Positions 52,656-62,042 of a stretch of 64,000 nucleotides of DNA are shown one piece after another (position 1 is the stretch's first letter; every line of letters begins with the position of its first letter). Location: the NCBI RefSeq assembly GCF_003478505.1, contig NZ_QUFI01000014.1, forward strand, positions 21,233 through 85,232. Direction: 5' to 3'. The position numbers and the translations under genes are program-made. The DNA is from Clostridium sp. AF27-2AA. Its GTDB lineage: Bacteria; Bacillota; Clostridia; Lachnospirales; Lachnospiraceae. A model generated the notes under the pieces. That model did not search any database. It was not told the origin of the DNA and saw only the letters and a program-made list of their open reading frames with translations.

Positions 52656-55600
52656 AGTGCCACCTCCTCATCATCCCGATGTGTCACCGGCGGAATGCGA
52701 CCTGCACGGTCACGCAGCTCTGCCAGGACAGACGGCTTTTCCATTGTTTTCTCACGGTCAGGATCATCCTTTCCACGGTCATCCATATTCAGCAGTACGT
52801 CCAGTTCTGCCAGTCTTGCGCTCTTCTCTGCCAGTTCTGCCTCCTGGGGAAACGGCTTTCCAAGCTCGGCCTGCGCCGCTTCCTGCTGGCTTCTAAGACT
52901 GTCCAACTGCTGTTCCGCCTTTTCCAGCCTTGCAGGAATCCCGGCAAGAGCATTGTCCAGACGCTGGATATTGCCCGCCGCACTGGTTCCGATGGGCACT
53001 CGGTGGGTCATCTCGCCTTTCAGCAGTACCTGATACTCTTTCTGGAAGCTGTCAAACGCAAGTTCCATCTTGAAACCACGATAACTGCCAAGCGGCACCG
53101 GCTCCAAACTCTGATTGGCTTTACAGACCGCAAGGATTGCTTCACCGGCCTCTGCCTTTTCGGTAAATCGTGTGCCATTCACCTCCATACCGCAGAACCC
53201 TTCTTCCGGCAGCGGATGTGCCGCCACCGTCCGAATATCCGACTGAAAGCCCTTGATGAACCCTTGCGTTTTCTCAATCTCCGCAGGGAAATATTTCATC
53301 AGCTTATCTTCCAATCGGTACTGCTGGCTCTGATGGTCTGCCTTCAATACCTTCAGCCTTGCAACATCCACATCCAAGTCCATTTTTTCCTTGATCTGCG
53401 GGTCTCCTGCACAAAGTGCCTTGATCTCCGCATAGGAAAGTGCCTGTTCATCCACATCATCACAGGAACGCACCGGAGATTTGCTGGTCATGATCTGACT
53501 GATAAACTTCTGCTTATTCTCCAGTGTCTGATAGAGGTAGGCATCAAAGGTTCCTTCCGTCACATACTGATAAACCTGCACTTCTTTGTTGCGGTTGCCC
53601 TGACGGATGATACGGCCATTTCTCTGGGTCATGTCCGCAGGCCGCCAGCCCACATCCAGATGATGCACGGCCACCAGCCTGTCCTGCACGTTCGTGCCTG
53701 CACCCATCTTCTGTGTCGAACCTAACAACACCCGCACCTGCCCGGTACGGACTTTGGCAAACAAATCTTTCTTTTTTGCCTCGGTATCAGCATCATGGAT
53801 AAATGCGATTTCTTCTTCCGGTACACCGGCCTGGATGAGTTTGGCGCGGATATCCTCATAGACATTGAAGGTTCCATCGTTTTTCGGCGTGCTGAGGTCG
53901 CAGAACAGCAGCTGGGTCAGCTTATCCGACTGTCCTTCCTCATAAATCCGAAGCACATTCCGTACACAGGCATTGAGCTTACTGTTGGGGTCATCCGGCA
54001 GGAGCGGATTCATCAGCCGCTGATCCAATCCCAGTTTTCTGCCGTCCGATGTGATTTTCAGCATGTTATCGACCGATGGGTCTACCACACCGGAATGCAC
54101 AGCCGCCGCCCGTTCCGAAAGCTCCGCTACCATCGCCTGCTGATGTTCCGAAGGCTGCACCACCACGGTTTCAAACTTTGCCTCCGGCACCGGCAGATGC
54201 AGCTGATCGGAAGTCTTGATATCCGCCACTTCCTTGAACATGTTCATCAGCTCCGGCAGGTTGAAGAACTTTGCAAATCTCGTTCTTGCCCGGTATCCGG
54301 TTCCTTCCGGTGCCAGCTCAATGGCCGTGGTGGTCTCACCAAAAGTAGAAGCCCAGCTGTCGAAATGGGTCAGCCCTTTCTGCTGCAATGTGCCATACTG
54401 GAGGTAGCGCATCATGGTGTAAAGCTCTGTCATGCTGTTGCTGACCGGGGTGCCGGTCGCAAAAATGATGCCGCGCCCGCCTGTCAACTCGTCCATATAC
54501 TGGCACTTCATAAACATATCCGAAGATTTCTGCGCTTCCGATGTGGATAAGCCTGCGACATTGCGCATTTTTGTGTAGAGGAACAGGTTCTTGAACGCGT
54601 GTGCCTCGTCTACGAACAGCCGATCTACGCCCAGCTGCTCAAAGGTAATCACATCGTCCTTACGGTCGGTTGCCCGGAGTTTCTCCAATCTCGCCTCCAA
54701 TCCTTTCCGGGTCTTTTCCATCTGCTTGATGGAGAAACGTTCGCCATTCTGGGATTTCATCTCAGCAATGGCGTTTTCGATTTCATCAATCTGGGCAGTC
54801 AAAATCCTCTCCTGCCGTTCTGCGGACACCGGGATTTTCTCAAACTGAGAATGCCCGATGATGACAGCATCGTAATCGCCAGTGGCAATTCGTGCACAGA
54901 ACTTCTTTCTGCGGGCAGTTTCAAAGTCCTTTTTGCTTGCCACCAGCAGTTTTGCGCTCGGATACAGGCGCAGAAACTCATTGGCCCACTGAAGGGTCAA
55001 ATGATTCGGAACAACGAACATGGATTTCTGGCACAGTCCCAGCCGTTTTGCCTCCATAGCAGAAGCTGCCATCTCGAAGGTCTTGCCGGCACCTACCTCG
55101 TGGGCCAGCAGCGTATTGCCTCCGTACAGCACATGGGCAATGGCATTCTGCTGATGTTCCCGCAGCCGGATTTCCGGATTCATGCCGCCAAAGCGGATAT
55201 GAGAACCATCGTACTCACGGGGACGGGTACTGTTGAACAGCTCGTTATACTTTTCCACAAGTTCCGCACGTCGATAAGGGTCTTTCCACACCCAATTCTG
55301 GAACGCATCCTTAATGGCCTGCTGTTTCTGCTGGGCAAGGGTGGTCTCCTTTTTGTTCAGCACCCGCTTCTGCTTGCCGTCTGCATCCTCCACGGTATCG
55401 TAGATACGGATATCCCGCAGATTCAGCGTATCCTCCAGAATCCGGTAGGCATTGGCTCGGCTGGTGCCGTAGGTCATATAGGCATGGACATCATTCCGGC
55501 TCGGTGTACTCTTGCCGGTGATCTGCCATTCTGCCGTCATGGGAGAAAATTTCACTTCAATATTTCGGCGCAGGTAGAACGGCGGTTCAAAGGTTTCTTC

Positions 55601-58600
55601 CATGAACTGCTGGATATAATCCCGATTGACCCATGTGGCACCAAGGCGCACATCAATCTCCGACGCATCCAGGTCTTTCGGCTGTGCTTTCTTCAAATAT
55701 TCCGTGTTCACCGCAAAGGCAGGGTCAGAAGCCGCAGCCAGTTCTGCCACGCGGAGCTTTTCACGGACATTGCCGGACAGATATTCGTCAGCAGTTACCC
55801 AGCCGGTTTCCTCGCCACCCTGCGTCATCGGGTCTTTGAAAATGACACCATGCAATTCCTGCTGGATTTTTTCATATTCCCCCGGTGTTCCTAAAAGCTC
55901 CGACATATAGGGCAAATCCACTCTGCCGCGCTCTCCGATGGAGATTGCCAGAGCTTCCGCCGGAGTATCTACGCTGGTAACAGCCCGTTCCGGTCGAATC
56001 GTCCGTTTGGTGAACATATCCGCCTTGGATTCCAGCCTTCCGTTTTCGTCCACATTTTCCAGAGAGCAAAGCAGATAATAAGACGAATCTTCCGAAAAAG
56101 CCTGCGCATTTGCACGGGAGTTGATAAGCCCGTATTGATCGGCGAATCGGTCATAGGCTACATTCAGTTCCCGCTGTTTCTGGGCAATCGCGTCCTCCGG
56201 GTAATCGTTCAGCTGGTAGTCAATCAGTTCCTGCACAATGGTGCGAAGCTCCACCATGCCCTTAATTCTGCCGGTGGCTGTCGCAGAAAGGTCAGCCTTT
56301 CGCATGATGCTGTTCTCACGGAAGTAGACATCCCCATCCACCACTGCATAGGAGAAATTCTTTACATTGGGGTCTGCCGGAATGGTTTCGCCCTGCAAGG
56401 ACAGTTCTTCCTCCGGTGCCAGCTCCTGCGCTTCATAGTGCCCGCCGATGTGCTGCACAGCCTCATGCAGCTGGTCTCCCAGATCCGCACCTGGAATCGG
56501 AATGACCGTACATTCTTCCTTGCCGTACTGGGTACTCTCCGTTGTAATCTCACCCAGCACCATTTCCGGGTGGTCAACAAAGTAACTGTTAAGGGTAATA
56601 CCCTCCGATGTCAGCCCCAGATGCACCCAATCCGGTTCGATATCAATGGGATGGTCTCTCTTTTGCAGGAAAATGATATCCGACACTACATCTGTACCGG
56701 CATTGGCACGGAATGCGTTATTGGGAAGTCGGATGGCTCCCAGCAGTTCTGCCCGCTGCGCCAGATACTTTCGTGCATCTGGATTCTTGGAATCCATCGT
56801 ATAGCGGCTGGTAACAAAGGCCACGATGCCACCGGGACGAACCTGATCCAATGCCTTGGCAAAGAAATAGTTGTGGATAGAAAAACCGAGCTTATCATAG
56901 GGTTTATCGCTGACACGGTAGTTGCCAAATGGCACATTGCCCACAGCCAGATCATAGAAATCGCGGCGGTCGGTGGTTTCAAAACCTGCCACCTTGATTT
57001 CTGCCTGCGGATACAGCTTCTGCGCAATACGCCCTGTGATGGAATCCAGTTCCACACCATACAGTCTGCTTTCCAGCATGGAATCCGGCAGCATACCGAA
57101 GAAGTTGCCGACACCCATCGACGGTTCCAGAATATTGCCTTTCTCAAATCCCATACCGTCCAACGCTTCATAGATTGCACGGATCACGGTAGGACTGGTG
57201 TAGTGTGCATTCAGAGTCGAAGCCCTGGCTGCGGCATATTCTTCTTCCGTAAGAGCTGCTTTCAGTTCCTTATATTCGCCTGTCCAGGCAGCTTTCTCTG
57301 CGTCAAAGGCATCTGCCAGCCCGCCCCAGCCGACATAATTGGCCAGTGTTTCCTGTTCTTCCGGTGTCGCATCCCTGTGCTGGTTTTCTAAGGTTTTCAG
57401 CGTGTAGATAGCATCCATGTTGGCACGGAATTTCTGTTTGGGACTGCCTTCGCCAAGATGAAAGCTGTTGATACGATAGTTTTCTGCATGAGTGTTCTCC
57501 GGCTCTGTCTCTGGAATTACCGATTTTTGTTCCTCACTTTGCTTTTCTCTGCCGGGATTCAGATCAACCACCAGGTTATGCAGGTGAACATTTTCCTCAT
57601 GCTCCAAAAGTCTTGCCAGATTCTCCTTGCTTTCCGAGCGGAAGATCGGATACACGGAATCCGGGTCCCGAAGCTCCACATCAAAAAGCCCGACTTTTTC
57701 AATCGTAAATGCCTTTCCGTCCAGATACAGCGTATCGCCGACACGATAATCTGGCTGCACTGGAGCTGCCGGTTCTGGCTGCACAGTTGCAGGCTCTTTT
57801 TCAGCCTCCATATTCCTGCCGCGAATCTCCTGCAACGCCTCTGACGCACTCACATAATCGGCAAATGTCTGCACTTTTCCGTCCGAATATCCGTAATACT
57901 CTTCTTTGACATAATCCCAGATGGCAAACGCATCTTTAGAATCCGGGAAGTTCTCGCCGGTCATCGTGACTACAAATCGTTCATTCGGTGCATAGCCTGA
58001 CTCTCTGGCAAGTTCTCTGGCATGTTCCTGCATTTCCAGCACAAGAGGATCTGTCTCTGCGTGAGCCGATTCCGGTGCTTCTTCAGATTCCACATCCGGG
58101 AATGGAATGTCCTGCTGCAAATTCTGCTTGCTCTGTTCAACATAGAGCCAGTCTTTTGCTTCTCGTTCCTGAACTTTTTCAATCAGTTGCTGGCGGTAAG
58201 TCTCTGCCTCCCATTCGCTGGTAAACTCTTCGCTGACACCATCCGGCTCTACATGAATGCCGTCCTGAATATCATCCCAAACCGCATAGCCATCGTCTGT
58301 CTCCATCACGGTAAATCGCTGGGGTGCTGCCAACTCGCTCCGGGCATAGACATCCGCAGCCGTATTCAGCATATTGTCCACATGCTCATTTCCGGTATCA
58401 TAGCGTTCCGGTGGCGTTGGCGGAAACACATGGGCGGCAGTCGGCATAGGAAGCGGTGCACCATATTCCTGCTCCAGCTTTCGATACTCTTCCATTTCCA
58501 GCGCGGTAAGATATTGACCATTTTCCACAAGCCGGTCTAACCGCTTATCCACCGCCGACCATGTGAGGCGCGCCTCCCGGTCATGGCCGTAATTGCGAAG

Positions 58601-60040
58601 CAGAATACCTTTTCCGTCATAATCCGCAAAACCGCGACTGCCATCCATAAAGGTATAGCTGTGACCACCGATACCGTATTCCGCTTTCAGAAATGCAGCT
58701 CGTTCTTTTGCGTCCCCTTGCTGCTGATACAGCGCATAAATCCGGATTTTTCCGCCTTCAAAATTGGAGCCTGTCCGTAGCATCCGGTCGATTTCATCCT
58801 CAGAAATGACAAAAGCGGAGGGCTTTTCGCTCTCCGCTTCTCTGGCTGCATTTTCTGCCGCCGCATCAATTTTCTGAATCTGCTCTGCTTCGGACTGAAA
58901 CAGGCTCATAAAATTTAACTGTTGATAAGTTCCGTCAGAATAACTTTCTCTGCCTGCGCTTTCAACATGTTCATGTGCTGCACCCAGGCCATCTGGTTCG
59001 ATTTCTTGTCCGGTGCCGGATTCGCTTTCAAAAGCTCCGCCATCATCTGCTCCATCCGTGCGGTCGCGGTCTCCTGAATCTCCCACAGATGCGGGTACAG
59101 TTTCTCGGTCAGGATCAGGTGATTGTACAGCAGCGTGTTGTTCTCCTGCAGGAACGCTCTGCGCATTCTCCCGTACTTGCCCAGTGGCTTCTGTTCCTGC
59201 ACCGACAACTGGATGTCCGGAATCAGGTAATCGCCGTTCTTCGTGTAATTCAGCTCCATCATAGTTTTGGCTCCTTTCTGCCTGCTTATCTCTTTCATAG
59301 GTTCGGATCGTGCGTTCAATTTCCCGGAAGATCTGGCTGGACATTTCGCTGACCGCAGTTCCCAGCACATTGGCGGCAGCCTGCGTATTAAAATCAAAGA
59401 TGTCCAGAAAATCCTCGTGTTCAAAATAGTCATCTGCATTGCCCACCGTCCGGGTAAAGACGGAATATGCGATGCTGACAGCGGCAGCTCTCTTAAAGGA
59501 AGCTCCGATGTTGAGTTCATCATATCCTTCCAGATAGGAATCTGCAACGATGTCACTAATCTGCCTGCGGTTTTCCTCCCAGTAATCCCTTGCAAGGCGT
59601 TCTGCCGCTTCCATGATATGATTCTCCAGAGACCCGGCACCGGCCGGAACATCAAACGCAGCATCCAGTGCCCGAATGATCGGCTGCTCATGCTCCGCGT
59701 TCATTTTCCAGAGCTGTACCGGACGGGAATTTTTCCGTTCTCCGGTATCTGCCACATCAAATACATACCGCAGTTTCGGCTGCTCCCCACGCATATCCAA
59801 AAGAGCAATGCCCTTGGAGCCACGCTTTACATAGCGGTTCATCCGGTCATTCCAGAGATCGTACTCTGCACAGGCCGTTGCTTCTGGTCTCTGCTTATAG
59901 ATCATCAGCTGTTCCGCAAAGGGATACTTATAAAGCCGTGCGGATGTGGTCAGAAACGCTGTCCACTGTTCTTTGCTGCCAGTGATCTGTGCCGCAGCTT
60001 CCTGTGCCATCTGCATATAATAAGCCGTTTTCGTCATCAT
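52652..60040 (-). CDS. Giant DNA methylase-helicase of ICE
   Basis: The protein of about 2,462 residues combines an N-terminal ArdC/zincin-like and low-complexity part, YodL/LPD-type domains, an adenine methylase domain (LEPSMGVGNFFG near residue 967; catalytic motif NVPFG near 1032 in place of NPPY) and a SNF2-type helicase (HEVGAGKT near 1647, DEAH near 1812, QRNGRIIRQG near 2140). Such proteins are standard in Clostridia conjugative elements and probably protect incoming DNA and aid transfer. I place the start at ATG 60040, since GGAGG lies 11 bases upstream; the frame before it overlaps the next gene without a ribosome site. Confidence 0.9.
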   Translation of the reverse strand: MMTKTAYYMQMAQEAAAQITGSKEQWTAFLTTSARLYKYPFAEQLMIYKQRPEATACAEYDLWNDRMNRYVKRGSKGIALLDMRGEQPKLRYVFDVADTGERKNSRPVQLWKMNAEHEQPIIRALDAAFDVPAGAGSLENHIMEAAERLARDYWEENRRQISDIVADSYLEGYDELNIGASFKRAAAVSIAYSVFTRTVGNADDYFEHEDFLDIFDFNTQAAANVLGTAVSEMSSQIFREIERTIRTYERDKQAERSQNYDGAELHEERRLPDSGHPVVGAGTEATGQVRENAQSVPAGEQHAAVQSPDPDRETVPASVGDSGDRDRTDGADDGGAFESESGTGQEIEPDGLGAAHEHVESAGRESYSDGTYQQLNFMSLFQSEAEQIQKIDAAAENAAREAESEKPSAFVISEDEIDRMLRTGSNFEGGKIRIYALYQQQGDAKERAAFLKAEYGIGGHSYTFMDGSRGFADYDGKGILLRNYGHDREARLTWSAVDKRLDRLVENGQYLTALEMEEYRKLEQEYGAPLPMPTAAHVFPPTPPERYDTGNEHVDNMLNTAADVYARSELAAPQRFTVMETDDGYAVWDDIQDGIHVEPDGVSEEFTSEWEAETYRQQLIEKVQEREAKDWLYVEQSKQNLQQDIPFPDVESEEAPESAHAETDPLVLEMQEHARELARESGYAPNERFVVTMTGENFPDSKDAFAIWDYVKEEYYGYSDGKVQTFADYVSASEALQEIRGRNMEAEKEPATVQPEPAAPVQPDYRVGDTLYLDGKAFTIEKVGLFDVELRDPDSVYPIFRSESKENLARLLEHEENVHLHNLVVDLNPGREKQSEEQKSVIPETEPENTHAENYRINSFHLGEGSPKQKFRANMDAIYTLKTLENQHRDATPEEQETLANYVGWGGLADAFDAEKAAWTGEYKELKAALTEEEYAAARASTLNAHYTSPTVIRAIYEALDGMGFEKGNILEPSMGVGNFFGMLPDSMLESRLYGVELDSITGRIAQKLYPQAEIKVAGFETTDRRDFYDLAVGNVPFGNYRVSDKPYDKLGFSIHNYFFAKALDQVRPGGIVAFVTSRYTMDSKNPDARKYLAQRAELLGAIRLPNNAFRANAGTDVVSDIIFLQKRDHPIDIEPDWVHLGLTSEGITLNSYFVDHPEMVLGEITTESTQYGKEECTVIPIPGADLGDQLHEAVQHIGGHYEAQELAPEEELSLQGETIPADPNVKNFSYAVVDGDVYFRENSIMRKADLSATATGRIKGMVELRTIVQELIDYQLNDYPEDAIAQKQRELNVAYDRFADQYGLINSRANAQAFSEDSSYYLLCSLENVDENGRLESKADMFTKRTIRPERAVTSVDTPAEALAISIGERGRVDLPYMSELLGTPGEYEKIQQELHGVIFKDPMTQGGEETGWVTADEYLSGNVREKLRVAELAAASDPAFAVNTEYLKKAQPKDLDASEIDVRLGATWVNRDYIQQFMEETFEPPFYLRRNIEVKFSPMTAEWQITGKSTPSRNDVHAYMTYGTSRANAYRILEDTLNLRDIRIYDTVEDADGKQKRVLNKKETTLAQQKQQAIKDAFQNWVWKDPYRRAELVEKYNELFNSTRPREYDGSHIRFGGMNPEIRLREHQQNAIAHVLYGGNTLLAHEVGAGKTFEMAASAMEAKRLGLCQKSMFVVPNHLTLQWANEFLRLYPSAKLLVASKKDFETARRKKFCARIATGDYDAVIIGHSQFEKIPVSAERQERILTAQIDEIENAIAEMKSQNGERFSIKQMEKTRKGLEARLEKLRATDRKDDVITFEQLGVDRLFVDEAHAFKNLFLYTKMRNVAGLSTSEAQKSSDMFMKCQYMDELTGGRGIIFATGTPVSNSMTELYTMMRYLQYGTLQQKGLTHFDSWASTFGETTTAIELAPEGTGYRARTRFAKFFNLPELMNMFKEVADIKTSDQLHLPVPEAKFETVVVQPSEHQQAMVAELSERAAAVHSGVVDPSVDNMLKITSDGRKLGLDQRLMNPLLPDDPNSKLNACVRNVLRIYEEGQSDKLTQLLFCDLSTPKNDGTFNVYEDIRAKLIQAGVPEEEIAFIHDADTEAKKKDLFAKVRTGQVRVLLGSTQKMGAGTNVQDRLVAVHHLDVGWRPADMTQRNGRIIRQGNRNKEVQVYQYVTEGTFDAYLYQTLENKQKFISQIMTSKSPVRSCDDVDEQALSYAEIKALCAGDPQIKEKMDLDVDVARLKVLKADHQSQQYRLEDKLMKYFPAEIEKTQGFIKGFQSDIRTVAAHPLPEEGFCGMEVNGTRFTEKAEAGEAILAVCKANQSLEPVPLGSYRGFKMELAFDSFQKEYQVLLKGEMTHRVPIGTSAAGNIQRLDNALAGIPARLEKAEQQLDSLRSQQEAAQAELGKPFPQEAELAEKSARLAELDVLLNMDDRGKDDPDREKTMEKPSVLAELRDRAGRIPPVTHRDDEEVAL

Positions 60041-60062
60041 CTGTCTATTTTCCTCCTCTCTC

Positions 60063-60269
60063 TTATTCGTCCGGATACAAATCCAGTGCCTCATATTCTG
60101 CATCTGTCATCTCTGCCAGTTTCGCAAGCAGCGAGGCCGTCCACCTGCGCAGATTTCTGTCTCTGCCCGTCAGACTTTTTTGCATCGTCTGAAGCTCTGC
60201 AATCAGCCCTGTCCGTGTGCCAGGGCTGTAAAGCATCATGAGCATCCATTCGTCATCCGTAAAACGCAT
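60063..60269 (-). CDS. Transposon-transfer assisting family protein
   Basis: The 68-residue protein (RFTDDEWMLMMLYSPGTRTG, then LAKLAEMTDAEYEALDLYPD) matches the TTRAP family as I recall it, always found in Tn916/Tn1549-like transfer regions. It begins at ATG 60269 after AAGGAG. Confidence 0.8.
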   Translation of the reverse strand: MRFTDDEWMLMMLYSPGTRTGLIAELQTMQKSLTGRDRNLRRWTASLLAKLAEMTDAEYEALDLYPDE

Positions 60270-60866
60270 TTATAACTCCTTTTCTTCGCAGCACCTGCGA
60301 GGCAGCGCAGGCGGCACCGCCTCCTGCTTTTCCTTCAGCTGATCCAGAACCGATGCTTTCTCTGCCGGTTCTTCCTTCTTTCCGTTATTGATCACGCCGT
60401 CAATCATGCCGTAATCGTCCTCCATCGCCATTTCTGCGGCTTTCAGGTAATTCTCCGGTTTCAAAAATCCGGGCAGTTCCTGGAAACCGATGGAATCCAC
60501 ATAGTGACAGCTTACAACACCATTCTGCCGTAAAGCCACGATGTCAGACACAGAAAGACTATGCCCAGTAAAATCATTAGGGCGGGAAACATTGAATTTC
60601 GCATACAGCTCCTCCAACATCGTATTCTGATCCTTGTAGGGAAGCAGCGGAGCCGTATAAACCACTTCATAATGGTCAATATCCGGCTCCAGCCCCATCC
60701 GTTCCAGTTCGCGCATAGACGAAAAGCGTTCATATACCGTATCCTCGCTGCGGCGAAGCTGCAAAATTGCATACTGGTCGGTAGTACTGTCGAGAAATGC
60801 CATCATCTTCTCATCCAATGCCTGATTTCCATGCACTTCATCCCATTTTTCAATTCTTGCCATCAT
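60270..60866 (-). CDS. YodL/DUF4316-type ICE protein
   Basis: The 198-residue protein includes a YodL-like domain (YAILQLRRSEDTVYERFSSM, HYEVVYTAPL) and SVSDIVALRQNG, features shared with ICE accessory proteins and with parts of the giant protein. C-terminal 50 residues are charged. Function unknown. Its start overlaps the preceding gene's end. Confidence 0.75.
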   Translation of the reverse strand: MMARIEKWDEVHGNQALDEKMMAFLDSTTDQYAILQLRRSEDTVYERFSSMRELERMGLEPDIDHYEVVYTAPLLPYKDQNTMLEELYAKFNVSRPNDFTGHSLSVSDIVALRQNGVVSCHYVDSIGFQELPGFLKPENYLKAAEMAMEDDYGMIDGVINNGKKEEPAEKASVLDQLKEKQEAVPPALPRRCCEEKEL

Positions 60867-61158
60867 TCATTTCTCCCTTCTCCATAAACGGCAGTCCATT
60901 TTTCTTTGCTTCCTGTCGCTGCTGTTCCCGACGCTTTTCACTGTAAGGCGGTCGGATACCGACGCAGCGTTTCGGAATCGTATAAGTGACCGCCCCATGC
61001 TCCCGGTGCTCCAAAACAAACTGCTCCGGATACTGTTTTCGCAGTTCCCGGAGCTTCTTAATCAGGCGGCTGTCATGGGTGTAAACACTGGCGGTATCCA
61101 GTTCATTGTCAAAATTGATGACGGTTTCCTGCTCCGCCTTCGTAAGCTTATATTTCAT
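60850..61158 (-). CDS. Hypothetical ICE protein (102 aa)
   Basis: A basic protein (YKLTKAEQETVINFDNELDT, SRLIKKLRELRKQYPEQF) that resembles a short helical DNA-associated family of ICEs. Start ATG 61158 overlaps the previous gene by four bases. Confidence 0.75.
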   Translation of the reverse strand: MKYKLTKAEQETVINFDNELDTASVYTHDSRLIKKLRELRKQYPEQFVLEHREHGAVTYTIPKRCVGIRPPYSEKRREQQRQEAKKNGLPFMEKGEMNDGKN

Positions 61159-62042
61159 CGCTCCGCCTCCTTCGCCTTGGCAGCTTTCACCGGCGTATCC
61201 GTTCTGGAAGACAAATCCGAGAGTTTACCCAGCACAGATTCCCGTCTGCTGATTTCTGCATCCTCTGCACGATCACAAAGTTCATCATAGTCAATCCGCG
61301 TCATGGTGCGTCCACCGAATCCATAATCCGAAAGGATCTGGTCTCTGGCCGCATTCATGCTGATTTCTGGGTTGTCGATCTGTCCACCGTCAATTTCAGT
61401 GAAGTCCTTATGATATAAGGTATAGTCGTAACCGTCCTCACAGGTCTGAATGGCAAGAAAGCCCTTGCTTCCCAAATCCCATGCGCTGCATTCTTCCGTA
61501 ATCAGCGGCTCCGGGCGGCATGTACCGCCACCGCGTTCCAGCATTTCTGCCAGCTGACAGATGTGCAGAACATCATACCCAAGGCGCAGATGATATTCGT
61601 CCATATATTCGCAGCGAGCTGAGAACTTCCGATTCGGATACTCAATCTCCACCGCACTGCCATCCGGAATTTTGAACCGATCCTCGTAGCTGCTGGTGAT
61701 AAACCGAATATTTTTAGCATTCTCCAGCTCAGTATCAGCCTTTTTCATCTGCCAAAGAACCTTTCTGCCGCCGCGCATCTGCTCCAGCATCTCCGGAGCT
61801 ACCGGCGCAACGGTAAGACCGTCCAGCTGGGGAATCTCCTTGAGTGCTGCCACCCTCGCGCTTTCTTCGAGAGTAGAAAACGATTGTTTATCCAACACAT
61901 CCCAACCCATGTGTCCCTCGGCAATCTGCACCTTGCTGCCCATATCAAAACAGTGGAACTCCACACCGTCCTGCTTTTCCTGCAAGGAAAGCAACGCGAC
62001 ATTATCCACCAGATAAGCTGCATTCATCATTTTCATGCTCAT
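61155..62042 (-). CDS. Hypothetical ICE protein (295 aa)
   Basis: The protein starts MSMKMMNAAYLVDNVALLSL and includes a repeated beta-rich part around residues 170-260 (QTCEDGYDYTLYHKDFTEID). It resembles LPD/YodL-type ICE accessory proteins, without a known activity. ATG 62042 overlaps the topB stop (ATGA), with GGAGG upstream. All genes from topB to mobC are joined by such overlaps, so they form one operon. Confidence 0.7.
   Translation of the reverse strand: MSMKMMNAAYLVDNVALLSLQEKQDGVEFHCFDMGSKVQIAEGHMGWDVLDKQSFSTLEESARVAALKEIPQLDGLTVAPVAPEMLEQMRGGRKVLWQMKKADTELENAKNIRFITSSYEDRFKIPDGSAVEIEYPNRKFSARCEYMDEYHLRLGYDVLHICQLAEMLERGGGTCRPEPLITEECSAWDLGSKGFLAIQTCEDGYDYTLYHKDFTEIDGGQIDNPEISMNAARDQILSDYGFGGRTMTRIDYDELCDRAEDAEISRRESVLGKLSDLSSRTDTPVKAAKAKEAER

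Noticed and set aside
54599..57391. Two long plus-strand frames opposite the methylase-helicase gene
   Set aside because: They are antisense shadows with no start signals; the minus-strand frame runs unbroken through both.
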